From Bacillota bacterium (GTDB lineage Bacteria > Bacillota > Clostridia > Christensenellales > Aristaeellaceae), in assembly GCA_023411175.1 (NCBI GenBank), contig JAEYPB010000077.1, positions 1 to 64,000 on the forward strand: 64,000 nt of DNA, read 5' to 3'. Made by a program: the position numbers and the translations under genes. How positions within the stretch are numbered: the first letter of the stretch is position 1; each line of letters begins with the position of its first letter. Below are positions 26,744 to 35,059 of the stretch, piece by piece. The notes under the pieces are model-generated. The model did no database searches and was not told where the DNA came from. It saw only the letters and a list, made by a program, of their open reading frames with translations.

Positions 26744-29116
26744 TCAGGCGTCGCCCTCTTCCTCGCCGCCGATGTAGAGATAAGCTTCTTCCGAAAAAAT
26801 GTAGGTCTGGAAGTCGGCGTCGGCGGTGCCGTCGGACTCATAGCCGCGGGCGAGCTGGGCGTCGATCACCGCGTCTCGGGTCGATTTTTCGAACTTGCCC
26901 AGCGAGATATCGTCCTCGGACAGGTAGCCCAGTTCCATCAGCCGGTTCTGCAGCATCGTCACCTCGTCGCCGGTGGAGCCTACCTTAAGGGTCTTGTAGG
27001 TCGTGCCGGACTTATAGGCGGGCGCATCGCCGGCAAACAGCGACTGCTGGAGTTTCACGGTGGCGACGCCGGTCTGTTCCACGCCGATCTTTTTCTGGAA
27101 CCGCTTGACGGCCGCGGTGGTCAGCTCGCCATAATTGCCCGCAACGTTGCCGGTAAAGTATCCCAGATCCTTGAGCCGCTGCTGCAGCTTTTTGACGCGG
27201 GTGCCGCTGTCGCCGGGCGAGAGCTTTACGTATTCCGGCGCTGGCGTGGCCGTCGCGCCCTTATAGGGTTTGGCGGAATCGGAGAACAGCGTCTTCTGCA
27301 GCGCGACGGTGGCGACGCCGGTCTCGTCCTTGCCGTAGGCGCGCTCGAACCGCTTCACGGCCGCGGTGGTCTTTTCGAGGTAGTTGCCACCGATGTCGCC
27401 GTCAAAGTACCCGAGCTCCTTGAGCCTGGTCTGCAGCCTCTTGACCTGAGTGCCGGTGTCCCCAGGCCTGAGCTCTACGTATTCCGGGGCGGGCGTGGGC
27501 GTCGCGCCCTTGTAGGGCTTGGCGGAGTCTGAGAACAGCGTCTTCTGCAGCGACACAGTAGCCACACCGGTCTGGTCTTTGCCGTAGGCCTTTTCAAACA
27601 GCTTGACGGCCTTGACGGTAGAAGAGCCGTAGTTTCCGTCGGTATCGCCGGAATAGTAGCCCAGTTCCTTCAGCCGGTTCTGTATGGCCATCACGCGAAG
27701 GCCCGAATCGCCTTGCTTGAGTTCAATATACTCGGGTTCCGGCGTGGGTGCCGGCTTGTTGTAGGGCTTGGCGTCCTTCGAGTAGAGCGTCTTCTGCAGC
27801 GTTACGGTGGCCACGCCGGTGGGCGTTTTGCCATAGGCCTGCTCGAAGAGCCGCACGGCGCTCACGGTGCCGTTGCCATAGACGCCATCCACCGAGCCGT
27901 TCAGGTAGCCCAGCTTCTTCAGCCGGGATTGGAGTGCGGTGACCCACGCGCCGGTGTCGTTTTTCTCGAGCTTCACATAGCTGTCCGAATTGGCGGTGTT
28001 GGCCGGGGCGCTGGACGCGAAGAGTTTGCGCTGCAGCGACGCGGTGGCGACGCCCGTCTGTTCCAACCCCAGTGCTTTCTGGAAGGATTTGACGGCCCTG
28101 GTGGTTTCGGTCTGGTAATTGCCGCCGACGTTCGCGGTGAAGTAGCCCAGTTCCTTGAGCCGCTGCTGCAGCTGCTTGACCCGCGTGCCGCTGTCGCCCG
28201 ACTTGAGCGTAACATAGGTGCCTTCCTGCGAGGGCGCCGTAGTGGGCTCGGAATAGGGCTTGGCGTCGCCCGAGAACAGCTTCGTCTGCAGCGCAACCGT
28301 CGCGATGCCGGTCTGCGTCTTGCCGTAGGACTTTTCAAACCGCTTGACGGCCGCAACCGTGCCGGAGCCGTACACGCCATCCACTGCGCCGCTGTAGTAT
28401 CCCAGCGCTTTGAGGCTGGACTGCAGGTTGCGCACCCGGGTTCCGGAATCGCCGTAACTGAGCGAGGTGTAGCCGGTGCCGCTGTCGTCATCATTGGAAC
28501 TCGAACCCGACGATGAAGAGGGCTTCTTGGTGGGCGTGGGCGCATAGTCCTGATCGTCGGTGTCCCCGAAGGAGATGGTGTTGTCGGTATCGGTGAACGA
28601 ATTTCCGGTATAGGTCGGCGCGGCGGAGGAGAAGATCATCCGCTGCAGGTTGGCCGTGGCAATGCCGGTCGTGTCAAGGCCCAGCGTGGACTGGAAGCGC
28701 TTGACCGCGGTGGTCATGTTGGAGCCATAGCGCCCATCCACCGAGCCGGTGTAGTATTTGAGCTCCTTGAGCCGCTGCTGCAACTGCTGGACCTCTTCGC
28801 CGGTATCGCCGGTGGAGAGCTGGCGGTAGCTGACGGTGGTGTCGTTGACCACATCACCCTCTTCGATCTGGTCGCCCAGATCCGCGGAGTTGTCGTTCTG
28901 CCAGTCCTGCGTGGGTGCCGAGGTGTCCCAGGGAATGGTCGGCTCCGGCGTCGGCGTGGTGGCAACCGCCTCCGGCGCTGCGGTAACAAAGGGCAGCTGA
29001 GCATCGACGTCAAAGGACAGCGGATCCTCCACGCTGTCGGGCGTTGATGAACAGCCTACCAGAAATGCTGCGAGCATTCCGGCGGCGGCCCATTTGATCA
29101 GCTTTGTCGTGCGCAT
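26744..29116 (-). CDS. Lipoprotein with eight peptidoglycan-binding repeats
   Basis: This 790-residue lipoprotein has a signal with lipobox FLVGC near residue 22. Seven canonical PG_binding_1-type repeats follow, each with the pattern LKELGYY.G..DG.YG..T..AVK.F and ending near TGVATV.LQ..LF, separated by Pro/Thr/Ala-rich linkers of about 15-20 residues. An eighth, C-terminal copy (LMELGYLSEDDISLGKF...) is degenerate. These repeats bind cell-wall peptidoglycan in other proteins. No catalytic domain is visible, so it is probably a multivalent wall-binding protein that ties the membrane to the wall. ATG 29116 has GGGGAGG upstream; an upstream ATG-containing extension has no support. The DNA repeats are diverged enough not to look recently duplicated. 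Confidence 0.88.
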   Translation of the reverse strand: MRTTKLIKWAAAGMLAAFLVGCSSTPDSVEDPLSFDVDAQLPFVTAAPEAVATTPTPEPTIPWDTSAPTQDWQNDNSADLGDQIEEGDVVNDTTVSYRQLSTGDTGEEVQQLQQRLKELKYYTGSVDGRYGSNMTTAVKRFQSTLGLDTTGIATANLQRMIFSSAAPTYTGNSFTDTDNTISFGDTDDQDYAPTPTKKPSSSSGSSSNDDDSGTGYTSLSYGDSGTRVRNLQSSLKALGYYSGAVDGVYGSGTVAAVKRFEKSYGKTQTGIATVALQTKLFSGDAKPYSEPTTAPSQEGTYVTLKSGDSGTRVKQLQQRLKELGYFTANVGGNYQTETTRAVKSFQKALGLEQTGVATASLQRKLFASSAPANTANSDSYVKLEKNDTGAWVTALQSRLKKLGYLNGSVDGVYGNGTVSAVRLFEQAYGKTPTGVATVTLQKTLYSKDAKPYNKPAPTPEPEYIELKQGDSGLRVMAIQNRLKELGYYSGDTDGNYGSSTVKAVKLFEKAYGKDQTGVATVSLQKTLFSDSAKPYKGATPTPAPEYVELRPGDTGTQVKRLQTRLKELGYFDGDIGGNYLEKTTAAVKRFERAYGKDETGVATVALQKTLFSDSAKPYKGATATPAPEYVKLSPGDSGTRVKKLQQRLKDLGYFTGNVAGNYGELTTAAVKRFQKKIGVEQTGVATVKLQQSLFAGDAPAYKSGTTYKTLKVGSTGDEVTMLQNRLMELGYLSEDDISLGKFEKSTRDAVIDAQLARGYESDGTADADFQTYIFSEEAYLYIGGEEEGDA

Positions 29117-29260
29117 ATCGTATCCTCCCCGCTTGTGACGCGTCAATCGTTTTTCAATTCTCCAATTTTCCATTTGTGTCGGTATTAGGACGAAGGGAGC
29201 TAGGGGAAAGTTGCCCGCTCAAAGGGCAAATTTGTCTGACCGCCACCGGATTTTTCGGGG

Positions 29261-31255
29261 CTATCCTTCGGGTTCGGAATCCATAGGCGCTTGCGCGGCG
29301 GCCACCGCGCGAGGAGACACGGCGTAGACGGTTACTTCTGAATTCTCAAATACGGCCGGGAAGTTCTCCTTGAAGAAAGCTTCGTCGACGGCGTAATCAG
29401 CCCGCTCGTAGGAGGATAAATAGGCGTAGTCCACGCGGTACACGTCGAACAGCACGGCGTTGTCTCCCGGGTTCTCGTACATCGCGCGGGCCGCCTCCTG
29501 CTGCCGCTGGTAGTTGACGCCGTGAAAGTACAGATACGTTCCCGTACCGCAGACGAGCTTTCGCCCCGCCAGCGCGGCAACGGGGTTGTTATGCTGTCCG
29601 CCGGTCAGTACGACCGCGTCGCCCGGCGCGTTCTCTTCGATAAATTGCGCGGCGCTCGCCTCACCCGCGCTAAAGAGCGCATAGTCGGAAATCGCTTCCC
29701 GCGCGAGCGTCACCGCAGCCGAGAGCGTCGATACCACCAGAAATGCCGCCAGAAGAACGCTCCGCCACCGAATGCCGGAAATTCGGTCGTAGACCATAAC
29801 GACATATCTGGCCGCCGCGGGCAGCATCAGGATGAAGGCGACGTAGAAAAGCTTGTTGTTGTCGTAGGGATTTGGCTGGAAGAGAACCGTCTCCGCCAGC
29901 ACGAACACCGTCAGCGCACCCGCCGCCAACGCCCTCCCCCGTCTGTCCGCGGACAGCGCAGCCGGGACGAACAGCAGGAAGACCAGCCCCACGTTCTTCA
30001 CCCAGAACCACAGCCAGCCATCGATCAGCCCGCCGTCGTTGTTGACCCAGTTCAGGTGGAATTTCAGCGATCCGCCGCCGGCCGTCTGCGGGAACGTCCA
30101 AGTCAGAAGCTGCGGCAGCGCCAGCGCCAGCGCGATACCGCCGAAAACCGCAAAATTGCGCAGCACCAAAAACCGCTCCGTCGGCCGCCTAACGATGAGG
30201 CTCCCCATCGCCCCGAGGCTGATAAGCCCCAGCGCCAGAAAGGAGTGGGTGTGGATCATCGGCATCAGCCCCGCCCAAACACCGAGGATCACATACTCGC
30301 GCAGCGTCCCTTCGGACTGGGTAATCACGCTGACCGGGCCATATTGCCCCGCGTGAACCAGCGCTTCGCGCCGCCCCATCGCCTGGGCGAGCATGATGAG
30401 CGCCGGGATCACCACCGTCCACCCGGCCAAGAGCGTCCGCTGCGGGATCATCAGGTCCGCGATCACGTTGACCCAGCGCAGGTTGAGATCCGGCATGTTG
30501 GTGGGCGTAAGGTAAAAGCCGTAGAGCGCGTCCATCAGGCGGGAATTGTCCCGGAACACACCGTCCAAAGTGTAGAGGAACCCGAAGCCGCCGTTTAAAA
30601 ACAGCAGAAGAAACGCGATCGCCGTCGCCCGGCGGCTGCCCGAAAGCTCCCACGCCAGGATAAGAAAGCCCCAGAAAACCAGCCCCATCATGAGGGTGCC
30701 GGTTGCGATGAAGCTCCACCCGAGCGGGGCGCCGAAGAGCAGCATCGTCGTCACCATCGCGTCTGCAAGGAACGGATACCCCAGCATGGTGCCGGGCAGG
30801 AGCGTGTATTCCGGCGGGTAGCTCGCATTCCTCAGGCCCGTCGCGATGCCCAGATGCAGGCTCAGATCCCCGTAGGTGGACTGACCCACGTGCAGCGCGC
30901 CGTCCACCGGCCGGAGCGTGTGCGTGTATTGAAGATAAAAGGAGAGCAATAGAAACGGCAGGATGAGCAGCAACAGCCTCGGCGGAAGGCCAATGGTCTT
31001 CGAAGCGTCCTTTCGGCCAGCCCTTCCAAAGGCATACAGTGCTCCGGACAGCGCGAACGCACTCCCGAGCGCCCACCATTGGGCTTTTACCGTAAAGCCG
31101 AACAAAAACGCCCAAGCGGACGGCAGCCACATCATCAGGACGAGGCCGGTCGTCAGCCCCAGATACAGGCGCGTTGCGCGGGGACTGTTGCCAAAAAGCC
31201 CTTCCGCCGCCAACACACCCGACAAAAGAAACGCCGCGAGAATTCCAAAACCCAT
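29261..31255 (-). CDS. Large multi-pass membrane protein, GT-C glycosyltransferase-like
   Basis: This 664-residue protein has roughly 12-14 hydrophobic segments and a soluble C-terminal part (about 530-660). An acidic first outer loop contains GDLSLHLGIATGLRN, similar in layout to the first-loop aspartate of GT-C glycosyltransferases that use lipid-linked sugars. The C-terminal region (VLTGGQHNNPVAALAGRKL, GTGTYLYFHG) resembles the soluble part of some membrane mannosyltransferase-like proteins. I cannot assign donor or acceptor. Start and RBS (TTTTGGAGGAACCGC) are clear and a good promoter lies upstream. Surface polysaccharide or protein glycosylation is only an inference. Confidence 0.6.
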   Translation of the reverse strand: MGFGILAAFLLSGVLAAEGLFGNSPRATRLYLGLTTGLVLMMWLPSAWAFLFGFTVKAQWWALGSAFALSGALYAFGRAGRKDASKTIGLPPRLLLLILPFLLLSFYLQYTHTLRPVDGALHVGQSTYGDLSLHLGIATGLRNASYPPEYTLLPGTMLGYPFLADAMVTTMLLFGAPLGWSFIATGTLMMGLVFWGFLILAWELSGSRRATAIAFLLLFLNGGFGFLYTLDGVFRDNSRLMDALYGFYLTPTNMPDLNLRWVNVIADLMIPQRTLLAGWTVVIPALIMLAQAMGRREALVHAGQYGPVSVITQSEGTLREYVILGVWAGLMPMIHTHSFLALGLISLGAMGSLIVRRPTERFLVLRNFAVFGGIALALALPQLLTWTFPQTAGGGSLKFHLNWVNNDGGLIDGWLWFWVKNVGLVFLLFVPAALSADRRGRALAAGALTVFVLAETVLFQPNPYDNNKLFYVAFILMLPAAARYVVMVYDRISGIRWRSVLLAAFLVVSTLSAAVTLAREAISDYALFSAGEASAAQFIEENAPGDAVVLTGGQHNNPVAALAGRKLVCGTGTYLYFHGVNYQRQQEAARAMYENPGDNAVLFDVYRVDYAYLSSYERADYAVDEAFFKENFPAVFENSEVTVYAVSPRAVAAAQAPMDSEPEG

Positions 31256-31284
31256 GCGGTTCCTCCAAAATAGAGTCTTTGTCT

Positions 31285-31313
31285 ATTATACTGCCCTGCG
31301 GCGCTTTTCGCAA
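31285..31313 (-). promoter_or_regulatory. Promoter for the GT-C-like gene
   Basis: Minus-strand TTGCGA (31308-31313), 17-base spacer, TATAAT (31285-31290), 30 bases upstream of the start codon. Confidence 0.7.
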
Positions 31314-31495
31314 GCCAGCGCCCCGAGAGCCCCTTCAGCGCGAGATATAGAAGAATGACGGATTTTCCGCCAATCGGAGTGCTTGCAGGCCGCAGCGCAA
31401 AAACGCCAGCCTAGCCTCCTCCAGAATGAACATATTCGGCGTCATCTTTAACCCGATTGTGCCATTCGCTGATATATCAGCATTGTTTTTTTGGT

Positions 31496-31524
31496 TTGAC
31501 CCCAATGCATTTTTTCGGTATAAT
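31496..31524 (+). promoter_or_regulatory. Strong promoter for the secreted flavoprotein
   Basis: TTGACC (31496-31501), 17-base spacer, consensus TATAAT (31519-31524). The leader to the GTG start is about 60 bases. Confidence 0.8.
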
Positions 31525-31589
31525 AATATCGATAGGTGATGGATGAAATAAATGTCCGTCGCTATACAATAACATGGAGGTAGCCATAC

Positions 31590-33389
31590 GTGAAGCAAAC
31601 CAAGTGGTTGTCCCTGCTCCTCGCGCTGGTGGTCATGGTCTTTGCCATGCCCGCAAGCGCGTACACCGCCGGCGTTTATACTGCCAGCGCTTCCGGCAAC
31701 AACGGCGCGATGACGGTGGAAGTGACCTTTGCCGACGGCGTCATTGAGTCCGTCAAGGTGCTCGAGCACAGTGAGACGCCCGGCCTGAGCGATCCGGCGA
31801 TCGAGCGGATCCCGTCGGCGATCGTCGAAAACCAGAGCCTTTCGGTGGACGTCGTGTCCGGCGCAACCAACACCTCCAAGGCCATTCTGGCCGCGGTGGA
31901 AGACTGCGTCAAGCAGGCGGGCGGCGATGTTGAGGCGCTGAAAGCGTCATCCGGCAAGAGCGCCGAAGCTGGTGAAACGGTGTCCCTCACCACCGATCTC
32001 GTCGTCGTTGGCGGCGGCGGCGCGGGAATGACGGCCGCGATCAACGCGCGTGCCAACGGCATCGAAGTGGTGCTGCTGGAGAAGATGAGCTTCCTGGGCG
32101 GCGCGACCTCCATCTGCGGCGGTTCCATGATCGTCACCGGCTCCCAGCTTCAGAAGGACTTCGGCGTGTCGGACGATACCCCGGAAGCGCTCTTCGCCGA
32201 CAATTTTAAAAACGGCGGCGAACTGAACGACGAAGCCAAGCTGAAGTTGTATGCGGAGAACGTGGGTGCGACCACCGACTGGCTCCGCGACGTCGTGGGC
32301 GTTGGCTTCCGCGAGGACGGCCTGATGTTCCAGGCGGAGCACTCGATCAGCCGCGTCGCCAACTTTGAGGGCAGCGCAGCCGGCCTCACCAAGACCCTGG
32401 CCGACCAGACCAGTGCGTCGGGCGCCACCGTCATGATGGAGACCCGTGCCGAATCGCTGATCGTGGAAGACGGCGTCGTGGCGGGCGTCACCGCCAAGGC
32501 GGCGGACGGCACGGCCTATGAAATCAAGGCCAAGGCGGTTCTTCTGGCCACCGGCGGCTTCGGCGCCAACCAGGATCTGCTGCCCGACACCCTGAAGCCG
32601 GTATTGTACTACGGCCCGCCCTCCTCCACCGGCGACGGCCACATCATGGCTGAGAGCGTCGGCGCGAAGTTCCAGATGATGGAATACGGCAAGATCTACC
32701 CCAACGGCGTCGAGGTCGCGCCGAACATCGGCAAGTCCACCATCTACGCCAACATGGCTTCCACCAAGGTCGCCGGCATCATCGTCGGCAAGGACGGCAA
32801 CCGCGTCTGGAACGAAAAGGGCACCAACAAGGATCTTTTGAAGGTTCTGCAGCAGCAGCCCGACCAGACCATGTACTTCTTTATGGATCAGGCCTCGTTC
32901 GACGCCTTCAAGACCGGCCTCGCCAACACCGGGATCACCGATGAAAACGTGACCGCATGGCTCGCAAACAACGGTTCCGAAAAGCCGCTCTTCGCCCACG
33001 GAGAGACCGTGGAGGAAGTGGCCGCCGTCGCCGGCATCGACGCCGAACAGCTCAAGGCCACCATCGAGCGCTACAACGGGTTTGTGGAAGCGGGCGCTGA
33101 CGAAGACTTTGGCCGCCCGGCCGAGTTCCTCGCGGCGAAGATCGGCGAAGGCCCCTACTACATCGTCGAGCAGAAACCCCGTTTCGCCACGACCCTCGGC
33201 GGCGTGTGCGCCACCGACAACTTTGAGATCGTCGACGAGCAGGGCGCGCCAATCCCCGGCCTCTACGCCGCGGGCGAGCTGATCGGCGGCGTGCAGGGAG
33301 AAGACTCGCCTCCAGGCTCCAACGTGGGCTGGGCCCTCACTTCGGGTCGTATGGTGGGCGAATACATCGCGCAGCAGCTGACCAAGTAA
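31590..33389 (+). CDS. Secreted FMN-bind/FAD flavoprotein reductase (fumarate reductase-like)
   Basis: This 599-residue exported protein has a signal peptide (1-23, cleavage after ASA, no lipobox). An FMN_bind domain (about 25-110) has the flavinylation motif SGATNT at 89-94, where FMN is expected to be attached to T92 by ApbE. A FAD_binding_2 domain (about 133-595) has GGGGAGMTAAINA at 140-152. This arrangement is known for extracytoplasmic fumarate/urocanate/methacrylate-type reductases used in anaerobic respiration. The C-terminal active-site segment reads GSNVGWALTSGRMVGE where fumarate reductases have an NRLGGNA motif, so the substrate is probably not fumarate. Start is GTG 31590 with GGAGGTAG upstream. 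No ApbE gene is in the window. Confidence 0.88.
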   Translation: MKQTKWLSLLLALVVMVFAMPASAYTAGVYTASASGNNGAMTVEVTFADGVIESVKVLEHSETPGLSDPAIERIPSAIVENQSLSVDVVSGATNTSKAILAAVEDCVKQAGGDVEALKASSGKSAEAGETVSLTTDLVVVGGGGAGMTAAINARANGIEVVLLEKMSFLGGATSICGGSMIVTGSQLQKDFGVSDDTPEALFADNFKNGGELNDEAKLKLYAENVGATTDWLRDVVGVGFREDGLMFQAEHSISRVANFEGSAAGLTKTLADQTSASGATVMMETRAESLIVEDGVVAGVTAKAADGTAYEIKAKAVLLATGGFGANQDLLPDTLKPVLYYGPPSSTGDGHIMAESVGAKFQMMEYGKIYPNGVEVAPNIGKSTIYANMASTKVAGIIVGKDGNRVWNEKGTNKDLLKVLQQQPDQTMYFFMDQASFDAFKTGLANTGITDENVTAWLANNGSEKPLFAHGETVEEVAAVAGIDAEQLKATIERYNGFVEAGADEDFGRPAEFLAAKIGEGPYYIVEQKPRFATTLGGVCATDNFEIVDEQGAPIPGLYAAGELIGGVQGEDSPPGSNVGWALTSGRMVGEYIAQQLTK

Positions 33390-33402
33390 AGACAATTTCA
33401 GT

Positions 33403-33440
33403 AAAAGCCCTCGTTCACAAAAGGACGGGGGCTTTTCATC
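33403..33440 (+). terminator. Terminator after flavoprotein gene
   Basis: A 12-base-pair stem (AAAAGCCCTCGT arm, one G-T pair) with a 10-base loop ending in GGCTTTTC, 14 bases after the stop codon. Confidence 0.8.
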
Positions 33441-33489
33441 ACCCTTCTCCCTTTGATCATGCCCTTTGATTGCGCATGTCCAAATCACC

Positions 33490-33501
33490 GGAAACGTTTC
33501 C
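33490..33501. promoter_or_regulatory. Palindromic operator candidate (LacI/CcpA-type)
   Basis: The perfect 12-base palindrome GGAAACGTTTCC lies 8 bases upstream of the -35 box of the TIM-barrel gene. Its AAACGTTT core with central CG resembles LacI-family and cre-type sites, though the outer bases do not fit the full cre consensus. Confidence 0.45.
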
Positions 33502-33509
33502 TGTTTCGA

Positions 33510-33537
33510 TTGACACGGCGCTTCAATCGTATATAAT
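33510..33537 (+). promoter_or_regulatory. Promoter for the TIM-barrel/zincin pair
   Basis: TTGACA (33510-33515), 16-base spacer, TATAAT (33532-33537), 38 bases upstream of the ATG. Confidence 0.8.
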
Positions 33538-33575
33538 AGTCAGTAGGAAAACAATGGACGACAAGGAGGTCACCC

Positions 33576-34541
33576 ATGAAGCTGAGCGTATTTGCCGTCG
33601 TATTACAGGATCGCTCCTTTGAGGATGCGTGCAGGTACCTTTCCGAATCGGGCGTACAGGCGGTTGAGATTGGCTGCGGCGGCTTTCCGGGCAAAGCCCA
33701 CTGCAACCCGAGGGAGCTCTTGGCCGACGCGGACAAGCTGCGCAAGTTCACCGAAACGCTGAAGAAGTACAACCTAGAGATTGCCGCCCTGTCCACCCAC
33801 GGCAACCCCGTGCACCCGGACAAGGAGATCGCCCGCCGCTTCCATGAGGACTTTGAGGACGCGGTGCTGCTGGCCGAAAAGCTGGGCGTTGACACGGTGG
33901 TCACCTTCTCCGGATGCCCCGGCGGCTCCGCGGAGGACAAGACGCCCAACTGGGTCACCTGCCCCTGGCCGGACGATTTTACCGAGATTCTGAAGTACCA
34001 GTGGGACGAGGTGCTGATCCCCTACTGGAAGAAGGAAGTGGAATTCGTCAAGGCCCATGGTGTCAAGAAGATCGCCTTTGAGATGCACCCCGGCTTCTGC
34101 GTCTACAACCCGGACACCCTGCTTCGCATCCGCGAGGCCGTTGGCGACATCATCGGCGCCAACTTCGACCCCAGCCACCTGTTCTGGCAGGGCATCGACC
34201 CGGTGGCGGCCATCAAGAAGCTTGGCAAGGCGATCTACTTCTTCCACGCCAAGGATACCAAGATTGATCCCTACAACACCGCCGTCACGGGCGTGCTCGA
34301 TACGAAGCACTACGGCGACGAATTCAACCGCTCCTGGATCTTCCGCTCCGTGGGCTACGGCCACAACCATCAGGTGTGGAAGGACATGATGAGCGCGCTG
34401 CGCATGGTGGGCTACGACGGACCCATCTCCATCGAGCACGAGGACAGCCTGATGTCCCAGAGCGAAGGGCTGCAGAAGGCCATCGAAATGCTGAAAAACG
34501 TCATGATCTTTGAAGGCGTAGGGGAAATGTGGTGGGCCTGA
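33576..34541 (+). CDS. Sugar phosphate isomerase/epimerase family protein (TIM barrel)
   Basis: This 321-residue cytoplasmic protein has the AP-endonuclease-2/xylose-isomerase-like barrel. Metal-site candidates follow the family order: EIGCGG (about residue 30), AFEMHPGF (E near 169), DPSHLFWQ (D/H near 207), FHAKDT (H near 226) and IEHED (E near 290). The family includes sugar and inositol epimerases, isomerases and dehydratases, so the substrate is open. ATG 33576 has AAGGAGG at a good distance. A LacI-type palindrome upstream suggests sugar-responsive control. The zincin gene downstream overlaps its 3' end by 13 bases. Confidence 0.86.
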   Translation: MKLSVFAVVLQDRSFEDACRYLSESGVQAVEIGCGGFPGKAHCNPRELLADADKLRKFTETLKKYNLEIAALSTHGNPVHPDKEIARRFHEDFEDAVLLAEKLGVDTVVTFSGCPGGSAEDKTPNWVTCPWPDDFTEILKYQWDEVLIPYWKKEVEFVKAHGVKKIAFEMHPGFCVYNPDTLLRIREAVGDIIGANFDPSHLFWQGIDPVAAIKKLGKAIYFFHAKDTKIDPYNTAVTGVLDTKHYGDEFNRSWIFRSVGYGHNHQVWKDMMSALRMVGYDGPISIEHEDSLMSQSEGLQKAIEMLKNVMIFEGVGEMWWA

Positions 34542-34915
34542 CGGTCTCGTTGGCGGAAGCGCGTGAGATGCTGGACGAACTCATCGCCGAGCTGCCGCCG
34601 GAGATCTTTTCGCGCCTCAACGGCGGCGTATTGCTGCTTCCTGATGTACGGCTGAGCGCGGAAGCCCGGGCGAACGATCTGTACACCCTGGGCGAGTACG
34701 AACACAGCCACGCGCTGGGGCGGACGGTTCGCATCTACTACGGCTCCATCCTGCGCGCCCACGGCCAGCAGTCGCCCGAGGAATTCCGGGAGGCGCTCCG
34801 GGAGGTGCTCCATCACGAGCTCACGCACCACCTGGAGTCGATGGCCGGAGACCACAGCCTCGAGGACGACGACAATGTGCGGATGAACTGGTACAGGATG
34901 CGGCACAAGGGGTAG
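34529..34915 (+). CDS. Zincin-like metallopeptidase family protein
   Basis: This 128-residue protein carries the zinc-binding HEXXH motif as HELTH (about residues 97-101, in LREVLHHELTHHLE) on a predicted helix, followed by an acidic tail. Small proteins of this kind are annotated as metallopeptidase-family (minimal zincin) proteins in Clostridia; activity is mostly untested. A GTG start at 34529 (or 34532) follows GTAGGGG and overlaps the TIM-barrel gene, so it is likely translationally coupled. No signal peptide or membrane segment is present. Confidence 0.78.
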   Translation: MVGLTVSLAEAREMLDELIAELPPEIFSRLNGGVLLLPDVRLSAEARANDLYTLGEYEHSHALGRTVRIYYGSILRAHGQQSPEEFREALREVLHHELTHHLESMAGDHSLEDDDNVRMNWYRMRHKG

Positions 34916-34945
34916 CCGTTTTCCCTGTTTCCAACAGACTTCATC

Positions 34946-34985
34946 AAGAACCGCCAGCGCGCTGGCGGTTCTTTTTTGATTTTTG
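34946..34985 (+). terminator. Strong rho-independent terminator
   Basis: A perfect 28-base palindrome (half AAGAACCGCCAGCG) is followed by TTTTGATTTTT, 31 bases after the zincin stop. Confidence 0.9.
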
Positions 34986-35059
34986 TGCATGCATGCTTTG
35001 ACGCCTTGATTCCGCGGTAAAAATCAGCAGGACTTCATTAATAGAAGGAGTGGAATCAG

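Larger units (their letters stand above)
31256..31589. other. 334-base divergent intergenic region
   Basis: It holds a leftward promoter (31285-31313) and a rightward promoter (31496-31524). The roughly 180 bases between them contain no gene I can support and no strong inverted repeat. Confidence 0.6.

Noticed and set aside
26744..28800. Regularly spaced similar DNA segments resembling a CRISPR or satellite array
   Set aside because: The period is about 240-270 bases and corresponds exactly to protein repeats of the peptidoglycan-binding lipoprotein; the copies differ at many third positions.
31335..31450. Possible small leftward peptide (ends NPSFFYISR) in the intergenic region
   Set aside because: It has no ribosome site, no promoter and no recognisable family; it may be chance or a remnant.
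31947..33488. Open frame of 513 codons antisense to the flavoprotein gene
   Set aside because: The sense strand has a complete multi-domain protein with promoter and terminator; the antisense translation is low-complexity Gly/Ala/Val/His sequence.
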